NCBI GenBank assembly: GCA_000436115.1
Contig: FR894561.1
Coordinates: 1 to 37,470 of the forward strand
Direction of reading: 5' to 3'
DNA length: 37,470 nucleotides
Source: Firmicutes bacterium CAG:534
GTDB taxonomy: Bacteria > Bacillota > Clostridia > Lachnospirales > Lachnospiraceae
The position numbers and the translations under genes were made by a program. The notes under the pieces are model-generated. The model was not told the origin of the DNA. It did no database searches and saw only the letters and a program-made list of their open reading frames with translations. Of the stretch, positions 31,451-37,470 are shown piece by piece (the stretch's first letter is position 1; every line of letters begins with the position of its first letter).

Positions 31451-32098
31451 CTATTTGGTACCGAAGATACGGTCGCCGGCATCTCCCAGACCGGGGCAGA
31501 TGTATGCGTTTTCGTTCAGGCATCTGTCCAGATGGCCTACATAGATCTGGATATCGGGGTGAGCCTTGCGAAGACGTTCAAGTCCTTCAGGAGCAGCAAT
31601 GATACACATGAATTTAATATGCTTTCCTCCGTGCTGTTTGATGAAGTCCACTGCTTCAGAGCCGGATCCGCCGGTAGCCAGCATGGGATCAAGAACAACG
31701 ATGGTACGCTGATCAATGGGTTCAGGAAGCTTACAGTAGTATTCGTGTGGCTCGTGGGTTTCGGGGTCACGATACAGACCGATATGTCCGACCTTTGCGG
31801 AGGGAACAAGAGCAAGGATGCCGCCTACCATGCCAAGACCGGCACGAAGGATCGGTACGATGGCCATTTTCTTTCCAGCGATCATAGGAGTCATACAGCT
31901 TTCAATGGGAGTCTTTACTTCCACATCCTCAAGGGGAAGATCACGCAGAGCTTCATAGCCCATGAGCATTGCAATTTCTTCGATCAATTTGCGGAATTCG
32001 TTGGTTCCGGTATTCACATCACGCAGGCGTGAGATCTTGTGCTGGATCAACGGATGATTTAAAACAAATACATTTTCCATGTTTTCTAGGTGTTCCAT
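31451..32098 (-). CDS. upp: uracil phosphoribosyltransferase
   Basis: The 215-residue enzyme contains the PRPP-binding loop VVLDPMLATGGSGSEAVDFI and the C-terminal uracil-binding YICPGLGDAGDRIFGTK, both typical of Upp. It converts uracil and PRPP to UMP in the cytoplasm. TAAGGAGGAACCT precedes the ATG. It is divergent from the uracil permease gene, so uptake and first step of salvage share one intergenic region. Confidence 0.98.
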   Translation of the reverse strand: MEHLENMENVFVLNHPLIQHKISRLRDVNTGTNEFRKLIEEIAMLMGYEALRDLPLEDVEVKTPIESCMTPMIAGKKMAIVPILRAGLGMVGGILALVPSAKVGHIGLYRDPETHEPHEYYCKLPEPIDQRTIVVLDPMLATGGSGSEAVDFIKQHGGKHIKFMCIIAAPEGLERLRKAHPDIQIYVGHLDRCLNENAYICPGLGDAGDRIFGTK

Positions 32099-32143
32099 AG
32101 GTTCCTCCTTAGGTAATTCGACATCATAGATTTCTTATGTAAA

Positions 32144-32172
32144 ATTTTAGTTCAACTTTCCTGTTTCGTCAA
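32144..32172 (-). promoter_or_regulatory. upp promoter
   Basis: On the minus strand TTGACG (32172-32167) and TAAAAT (32149-32144) are 17 bases apart, with a leader of about 40 bases. The intergenic region 32099-32296 holds this promoter and that of the permease; no classical PyrR anti-anti-terminator was recognised. Confidence 0.6.
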
Positions 32173-32219
32173 CTAAACATTGTAGGAACCCAAAAAAGAC
32201 AAAAAAGTTCATTTTGTGC

Positions 32220-32248
32220 TTGTAATCGGATGGATAAGAAAGTATACT
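32220..32248 (+). promoter_or_regulatory. uracil permease promoter
   Basis: TTGTAA (32220-32225) and TATACT (32243-32248) are 17 bases apart. A leader of about 45 bases with a run of T (GGGTTTTTTATTAC) leads to the ribosome site AGGAGGAGA. Confidence 0.6.
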
Positions 32249-32296
32249 CTAATGCAATAGGGTTTTTTATTACAAATTAAGAGGAGGAGACAAGTG

Positions 32297-33688
32297 ATGA
32301 TGAATCAGCAGGAAGCGATTCGGGATGCCAGAGCGCTTGGAGTTCCCAAGATGCTTATCCTTGGGTTGCAGCACATGTTCGCCATGTTTGGCGCAACAAT
32401 TTTAGTACCGATTCTGGTAAATGTTTATTTTGAGGGAGAAGGACTTTCGATTCAGGTAACCTTGATCTGTGCAGGACTTGGAACTTTGTTTTTCCATTTA
32501 TGTTCTAAACTGAAGGTACCCGCATTCTTAGGTTCTTCTTTCGCTTTTTTAGGAGGCTTTCAGACGGTAGCACAGCTTGATACCGGAATTTTTGCCAATA
32601 TGACCATGGGGGAAAAGCTTCCCTATGCCTGCGGCGGTATTGTGGTAGCAGGTGCTTTATATCTGATCCTGGCGTTGGTGATCAAGCTGATCGGTGTAAG
32701 AAAGGTAATGAAGTTCTTACCTCCCGTGGTAACAGGACCGATGATTATCTGTATCGGTCTTTCTCTGGCACCCTCTGCTATTTCCAATGCATCCTCTAAC
32801 TGGCTTCTTGCCCTGATCGCACTTGGAACCATTATTGTATTTAATATCTGGGGAAAGGGAATGTTCAAGATCATTCCTATTTTAATGGGCGTGGTAATCT
32901 CCTATGTGGTTGCGCTGATCTTAAATGCAGTTGGTTTTACCAATGCAGACGGCAGCGCCATCATAAACTTTGCAGGGGTTTCTGCTGCAAGCTGGGTAGG
33001 ACTTCCGCCTTTCCAGCTGTGTAAGTTTGATATTACGGCAATTCTTGTAATGGCGCCTATCGCCCTGGCAACGATGATGGAGCATATCGGTGATATTTCC
33101 GCGATTTCCGCAACCGTAGATGAAAACTTTATTGAAGATCCCGGTCTTCACAGAACCTTGATCGGCGACGGTCTTGCTACCGCCCTTGCAGCAATGGTAG
33201 GCGGTCCTGCCAACACCACCTACGGTGAGAACACCGGAGTTCTGGAGCTGAGCAAGGTATACGATCCCAGGGTGATCCGTCTGGCCGCTGTTTATGCGGT
33301 GGTGCTCAGCTTTATTCCCAAGATGGCAGAGGTGATCGGTTCCATTCCTTCAGCCATTATCGGCGGCGTAAGCTTTATGCTTTACGGAATGATCTCAGCC
33401 ATTGGCGTAAGAAATGTGGTAGAAAATAAAGTAGACTTTACCAAGTCCAGAAACCTGATTATTGCAGCAGTGATCCTTGTTTCCGGTCTGGGCTTTTCAA
33501 GCGGTCTCACCTTTACCATTGCAGGAACTTCTATTACCCTGACAGGCCTTGCCATCGCAGCCCTTGCAGGAATTATCTTAAATGCCATCCTTCCCGGAAA
33601 TGATTATGTATTCGGCTCTAATCCGGAAGGAGATCAGAACCGCGGCCTTGATATGAAGCCCAATTTTGATGAAAAAGTTTCCAAATAA
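32297..33688 (+). CDS. uraA: uracil permease, NCS2 family
   Basis: The 463-residue membrane protein has the 14-helix NCS2 layout. MEHIGDISAIS and GGPANTTYGENTGVLELSKV carry the two glutamates that bind uracil and proton in UraA. The final stretch (LAGIILNAILPGNDYVFG) is also typical. The ATG at 32297 has AGGAGGAGA six bases upstream; the GTG one codon earlier is closer than usual. It is divergent from upp. A strong terminator ends the gene. Confidence 0.93.
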   Translation: MMNQQEAIRDARALGVPKMLILGLQHMFAMFGATILVPILVNVYFEGEGLSIQVTLICAGLGTLFFHLCSKLKVPAFLGSSFAFLGGFQTVAQLDTGIFANMTMGEKLPYACGGIVVAGALYLILALVIKLIGVRKVMKFLPPVVTGPMIICIGLSLAPSAISNASSNWLLALIALGTIIVFNIWGKGMFKIIPILMGVVISYVVALILNAVGFTNADGSAIINFAGVSAASWVGLPPFQLCKFDITAILVMAPIALATMMEHIGDISAISATVDENFIEDPGLHRTLIGDGLATALAAMVGGPANTTYGENTGVLELSKVYDPRVIRLAAVYAVVLSFIPKMAEVIGSIPSAIIGGVSFMLYGMISAIGVRNVVENKVDFTKSRNLIIAAVILVSGLGFSSGLTFTIAGTSITLTGLAIAALAGIILNAILPGNDYVFGSNPEGDQNRGLDMKPNFDEKVSK

Positions 33689-33723
33689 TAAATGAAACAA
33701 TGGGAATAGATACATAATAGAAG

Positions 33724-33758
33724 AAAAGCTGGTGAGTAAAAGCTCATCAGCTTTTTTT
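33724..33758 (+). terminator. intrinsic terminator after uraA
   Basis: AAAAGCTGGTGAG (33724-33736) pairs with CTCATCAGCTTTT (33743-33755, one G-T pair) around TAAAAG and runs into a T-tract. It separates uraA from the flagellar genes. Confidence 0.92.
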
Positions 33759-33768
33759 GTGTAAGCTC

Positions 33769-33795
33769 TAAAGTCCTGTCAAAAACATCCGATAC
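33769..33795 (+). promoter_or_regulatory. sigma-28 (FliA/SigD-type) promoter for the flgM operon
   Basis: TAAA (33769-33772) and CCGATAC (33789-33795) are 16 bases apart, matching the Gram-positive sigma-D consensus TAAA-N15/16-(G)CCGATAT. It is 45 bases before flgM. No comparable vegetative promoter is seen in this gap. Confidence 0.8.
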
Positions 33796-33839
33796 AAATA
33801 GTGAATGCAAGAAACAAATCCACGGAAGGAGGAAGTCTT

Positions 33840-34115
33840 ATGCGTGTAGAAGCTTATACTCAGGTACAGCAGATTTACAGCACCAAGCAGACAGCGGCAG
33901 CAAAACAAAAGAAAGCCGTTCATTCTGCTGACCAGGTGGAAATTTCCAGCATAGGCAAGGACTTTCAAAGTGTAAAGCAGGCTGTGGCAGATGCCAGTGA
34001 CATCAGGGAGGATGTAACATCACCACTTAAGGCTAAAATACAGGCAGGTACCTACGAGGTAAGTGCTGAGAGCTTTGCAGATAAGCTGATGAAAAAATAT
34101 GAAGAATTGAGGTAA
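33840..34115 (+). CDS. flgM: anti-sigma-28 factor FlgM
   Basis: The 91-residue protein has a disordered N-terminus and the C-terminal helical region DQVEISSIGKDFQSVKQAVADASDIREDVTSPLKAKIQAGTYEVSAESFADKLM (given here in part), the pattern by which FlgM proteins bind sigma-28 (SPLKAKIQAGTYEV is the most conserved part). GGAAGGAGGAAG precedes the ATG at 33840. First gene of the operon flgM-flgN-flgK-flgK. Confidence 0.9.
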   Translation: MRVEAYTQVQQIYSTKQTAAAKQKKAVHSADQVEISSIGKDFQSVKQAVADASDIREDVTSPLKAKIQAGTYEVSAESFADKLMKKYEELR

Positions 34116-34120
34116 TTCCG

Positions 34121-34639
34121 GTGGCGAGCTTAATGGAAAACCTGATCGAGGTACTGGATCTGGAAAGTGCAGAATACGAAAAGCTATTGGAATTATCCAT
34201 GAAAAAGACACCGGTGATCATTGCCGGTGATACGGAAGGTTTAGCCAAAATCACGGATGAAGAGCAGGACGTTGTCAGCAGGATCAGCCGCTTAGAGCAA
34301 AAGCGGGAGGAGGTCTTTGCGGATATCGCCAACGTAATTAACAAGGATGTTAAAACTTTGAAGCTCACGGATCTGATCGCTATGTTAGCGCCCAGGGAAG
34401 CAGAGCAGCAAAAGCTGGCTAGAGTGCATGACAGGCTGAAAAATGCTGTATATGAGATGAAGCGTGTCAATGGACAAAATCAAATTCTGATTGAAAATGC
34501 ACTTGAAATGGTAGAATTTGATATGAATATGCTGCAGGCAATGAAAGCAGCGCCTGAAACGGCCGACTATGATAAAGGAGCCATGAATACGGGCTATCAC
34601 ATGGGAATGGGCGCAGGCGGCTTTGATGCAAGGCAGTGA
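34121..34639 (+). CDS. flgN: FlgN-type flagellar export chaperone
   Basis: The 172-residue protein is mostly helical (coiled coil at about 45-75 and 90-135), as in FlgN/YvyG, which escorts the hook-associated proteins FlgK and FlgL to the export gate. Position between flgM and flgK supports this. The start is either the GTG at 34121, with GAGG eight bases upstream, or the ATG at 34133 without a good site; I keep the GTG. Sequence identity with known FlgN is low, as usual for the family. Confidence 0.8.
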   Translation: MASLMENLIEVLDLESAEYEKLLELSMKKTPVIIAGDTEGLAKITDEEQDVVSRISRLEQKREEVFADIANVINKDVKTLKLTDLIAMLAPREAEQQKLARVHDRLKNAVYEMKRVNGQNQILIENALEMVEFDMNMLQAMKAAPETADYDKGAMNTGYHMGMGAGGFDARQ

Positions 34640-34665
34640 TCTTTGTTAAATACGGGGTGTAAAAT

Positions 34666-36249
34666 ATGTCTTTAATGGGAAGCTTATACATCGGTGCAAG
34701 TGGACTACAAACAGGTCAGAATGCGCTGAACACAACAGCGCATAACATGTCTAATATAGATACAAAAGGGTATACCAGGCAGCAGGTGCAGCTTGGCACC
34801 CGTAATTATGTCACAATTTCTAAAAACGGGTCTTCGATTTCCTATCAGCAGACCGGTCTTGGTGTTAATTATACCAATGTAAAACAGATCAGAGATTATT
34901 TCCTTGACAGAACTTACCGCCGGGAATCCGGGCGGAGCGCTTTTTATGAAACTTCGGCAGATGCGATTGAAGAGGTGGAAAACCTTTTTCAGGAGCTGGA
35001 CGGCGAAGCGTTTACGGATGCCATTAATAACCTTTGGGTATCTGTGCAGGAGCTGTCAAAGGATCCCTCAAACTCTGTAAACCAGGGACTTTTTATTCAA
35101 AGAAGCAGCGAATTCCTGACCAGGGCTTCGGCAGTATATAACGGTCTGTGTGAATATCAGGATAACTTGAACCTGAATATCAAAAAGCAGGTAGATACCA
35201 TCAATAAATACGGACAGAGGATCTGCGAGCTGAACGAACAGATCCTTAAGATTGAAGCCGGACAGGTTGAGCATGCCAACGATCTCAGGGATGAGAGAAA
35301 CAAGCTGACGGATGAGCTTTCTGCCATGGGAAATATTCATTTAAGAGAGGATCTGGACGGAAACTTTATCATCACCTTTGAAGGACAGGAATTTGTAAAA
35401 GCAGATTCTTATAATAAGATCATGCTGCAGACAGATAAAGTTACGGGCTTCTACACGCCGTACTGGCAGCAGCTTGCAAAGACAGAAGCAGATGGAACTG
35501 TAGACATTGACAGGGCAAAGCTTTTTGATGTGACCCAGGAAATCTCCACAGCTACCAACACGGATATCGGTTCTTTAAAATCCATGGTCATTGCAAGAGG
35601 AGACAGGAGAGCAACCTACAAGGATCTGGATCCGAAAATTTATGATAAGGAAATCTCCCAGTCTATTATGATGAACGTGCAGGCAGAATTCGATCAGCTC
35701 ATCAATAAGGTTACTACCAAGATCAACGAGGTGTTCCAGAAGGCTGCCGACGCATATCCGGGATCAGATTATATGAAGGATCCCAACACCGGTCAGGCGA
35801 TCAAAATTTTTGTAACGAAATCAGGGCCTGACATGACGACTGCCAATCTGATGATAGATGATACCATCAAGCAGTCCCCTTCCCTTCTGGGATTTATCAA
35901 GGATGACAAGAAGGTGGATCAGGAAACGGCAGATGCGCTGAAGGATTTGTTTACATCAGAGGATTACACCTTAAATCCCAATGTAAAAACAAAGACAAAT
36001 TTTGTGAATTACTACAACAACCTGATCTCCCAGGTGGCCAATACCGGTTCTGTTCTCAGAGGGATCAGTGAAAACCAGACTATGACGGCAGATAATGTTT
36101 CGGCTGCAAGAGAGCAGGTGCTTGGAGTGTCTTCTGATGAAGAAATGAGCAACATGATCATGTTCCAGAATGCTTATAATGCCTCCAGCCGTTATATCAA
36201 TGTGATCAGTGAACTGCTGGAGCATGTGATCATGACTCTCGGACGATAA
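34666..36249 (+). CDS. flgK: flagellar hook-associated protein 1, first copy
   Basis: The 527-residue protein begins with the rod/hook signature MSLMGSLYIGASGLQTGQNALNTTAHNMSNIDTKGYTRQ (in pieces) and ends with MIMFQNAYNASSRYINVISELLEHVIMTLGR, the paired helices that build the hook-filament junction. LRDERNKLTDELS is another conserved FlgK motif. It lies 26 bases after flgN. Length is usual for the family. Confidence 0.93.
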   Translation: MSLMGSLYIGASGLQTGQNALNTTAHNMSNIDTKGYTRQQVQLGTRNYVTISKNGSSISYQQTGLGVNYTNVKQIRDYFLDRTYRRESGRSAFYETSADAIEEVENLFQELDGEAFTDAINNLWVSVQELSKDPSNSVNQGLFIQRSSEFLTRASAVYNGLCEYQDNLNLNIKKQVDTINKYGQRICELNEQILKIEAGQVEHANDLRDERNKLTDELSAMGNIHLREDLDGNFIITFEGQEFVKADSYNKIMLQTDKVTGFYTPYWQQLAKTEADGTVDIDRAKLFDVTQEISTATNTDIGSLKSMVIARGDRRATYKDLDPKIYDKEISQSIMMNVQAEFDQLINKVTTKINEVFQKAADAYPGSDYMKDPNTGQAIKIFVTKSGPDMTTANLMIDDTIKQSPSLLGFIKDDKKVDQETADALKDLFTSEDYTLNPNVKTKTNFVNYYNNLISQVANTGSVLRGISENQTMTADNVSAAREQVLGVSSDEEMSNMIMFQNAYNASSRYINVISELLEHVIMTLGR

Positions 36250-36269
36250 AACAGGAAGGAGAAAAGAAG

Positions 36270-37470
36270 ATGCCTTCACAATTTTTTGGATTAATGATCG
36301 GTGGTTCCGGACTTCGCGCATCCAACGCTGCACTGAACACCACTGCAAATAATATTGCAAATGCCCAGACGGCAGGATACAGCAGACAGCTTGTCACGCA
36401 GCAGGCGGCAGATGCTCTGCGGACATTTACAACCTATGGCTGTGCCGGCGCCGGGGTAGAGACCATTGCCATTGAGCGCGCAAGAGATCATTTTTATGAT
36501 GTGAAATATTGGAACAACAACAGCAAGCTGGGGCAGTGCACGGTTAAGCAGTATTACGCAAAGACCATTGAAGAATATTTAAACGACGACGGTAAAAGCG
36601 GCTTTAAGACCATTTTCAATAATTTAAGCGCAGCACTTCAGACGGTGACCACCAATGCCAGTGTGGACACCGCTAAGAGCGAAATGATCTCCACAGCAAA
36701 GTCCCTGACCGATTATTTCAATAACATGTACGGCAACCTGCAGAAGCTGCAGGAGGACATTAATCTGGAGATCAAACAGAATGTGGATCAGATCAATTCC
36801 ATTTCCGAGAAGATAGCCACCTTAAACAAACAGATCAATGTCATAGAGCTTTCCGGCGGCATTGCCAATGAGCTTCGGGATCAGAGAGAGCTTTTGATCG
36901 ATGAGCTGTCAGAGATCGTTGATGTGGATACCACGGAATATCCGATTACAGATGCAAACGATCCGGACAGGGAGACCGGAGGACACCGGTATATTGTCAG
37001 AATTGCAGGCGGACAGGTTCTCACAGACGGAAACGATTACAATACCCTGAGTTATGTGGCAAGGGCAGACAATGAAAAAGTAAATCAGACAGATGTAAAC
37101 GGCCTTTACCGCATTACCTGGGCTAACGGCAATGAATTCAATTTAAACAACGCCTCTATGGATGGAAAATTAAAGGGCCTTGTGGAGCTGCGGGACGGAA
37201 ATAATACTGCAAACTTCTATGGCAAGGTGACTAAGATCGAGGACGTGGCAGATGGCACCGGCACGGTACAGAAGATCACTGTGGAGGTTACGGCAGATTA
37301 CCTGAAAAACATGCGGGAATGTACCCTTTCCGATACCGGCGGCCCGATCGATGTAGGGAATACCAGATATTACTATAAGAGCTGGGAATTTGATGCGGCA
37401 ACCAATACCTATACCTTTACCATGGATGAAAGCAGGGGTAAAGTGGAAGCTTCAAAGGTAGGAAAGGAAG
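36270..37470 (+). CDS. flgK: flagellar hook-associated protein 1, second copy, cut by window end
   Basis: The open frame from the ATG at 36270 continues past the window end (400 codons visible). The N-terminus FGLMIGGSGLRASNAALNT then NNIANAQTAGYSRQ is of the FlgK/FlgE rod-hook family, and LRDQRELLIDELSEIV parallels LRDERNKLTDELS of the upstream gene. The rest is diverged, with an inserted beta-rich part from about residue 225. AAGGAG eight bases upstream supports the start, 20 bases after the first flgK. So two different FlgK-type proteins are encoded in tandem. The C-terminus is not visible. Confidence 0.88.
   Translation, partial: MPSQFFGLMIGGSGLRASNAALNTTANNIANAQTAGYSRQLVTQQAADALRTFTTYGCAGAGVETIAIERARDHFYDVKYWNNNSKLGQCTVKQYYAKTIEEYLNDDGKSGFKTIFNNLSAALQTVTTNASVDTAKSEMISTAKSLTDYFNNMYGNLQKLQEDINLEIKQNVDQINSISEKIATLNKQINVIELSGGIANELRDQRELLIDELSEIVDVDTTEYPITDANDPDRETGGHRYIVRIAGGQVLTDGNDYNTLSYVARADNEKVNQTDVNGLYRITWANGNEFNLNNASMDGKLKGLVELRDGNNTANFYGKVTKIEDVADGTGTVQKITVEVTADYLKNMRECTLSDTGGPIDVGNTRYYYKSWEFDAATNTYTFTMDESRGKVEASKVGKE

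Noticed and set aside
32099..32296. Purine or uracil riboswitch or PyrR attenuator between upp and uraA.
   Set aside because: Two near-consensus promoters explain the region and I could not draw a terminator/anti-terminator pair or a PyrR-binding loop.

Overview
The window looks like a chromosomal segment of a motile, anaerobic, gut-type Firmicute of the Lachnospiraceae kind. This is inferred from the protein families (DegV, CmpB-type membrane protein, C69 dipeptidase, clostripain-like protease, short bile-salt-hydrolase family enzyme, CsoR/CopA, a FlgM-FlgN-FlgK-FlgK flagellar cluster), from strong AGGAGG-type ribosome sites and from TTGACA/TATAAT promoters. No rRNA, tRNA, CRISPR array or intact insertion sequence was seen.

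Positions 1 to about 6350 are an AT-rich accessory island. It holds the C-terminal part of a DUF4366 (CD1107-type) mobile-element protein, a DUF234-type AAA ATPase behind a promoter with inverted and direct repeats, a DUF2971-like fragment, a GIY-YIG nuclease-like protein, the C-terminal part of a RecD-like helicase that has lost its ATPase N-terminus, and a complete hipBA toxin-antitoxin operon with an operator-laden promoter. The island abuts, near 6347, the last 64 codons of a PEP-synthase-type gene, which suggests that insertion or deletion cut that gene.

Positions 6.6-17.1 kb are GC-richer core sequence: a SulP anion transporter, a beta-mannosidase remnant, a duplicated CmpB-type membrane protein and an SLC13/ArsB-type permease on the minus strand, a zinc-ribbon membrane protein with an eight-copy RSSS(H/Y) repeat, a marR-degV operon divergent from a DUF1622 membrane protein and a C69 dipeptidase, and nagA. 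Positions 17.2-25.3 kb read rightward: chemoreceptor, ZIP metal transporter, zinc-ribbon clostripain-family protease, a small protein overlapping a MATE exporter, a coiled-coil protein and a bile-salt-hydrolase-family enzyme.

Positions 25.3-31.4 kb hold an ArsR-type regulator with a beta-rich C-terminus, a chromate-transporter pseudogene, a small HAD phosphatase, and a copper module: csoR with a textbook operator inside its promoter spacer, then a copA whose C-terminus carries a CopZ-like domain, separated by a structured intergenic region. An SH3-domain membrane protein follows. Positions 31.4-33.8 kb hold divergent upp and uracil permease genes (uracil salvage). From 33.77 kb to the end a sigma-28-type promoter precedes flgM, flgN and two tandem flgK genes, the second running off the window. 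FlgM inhibits sigma-28, so the promoter implies a feedback loop.
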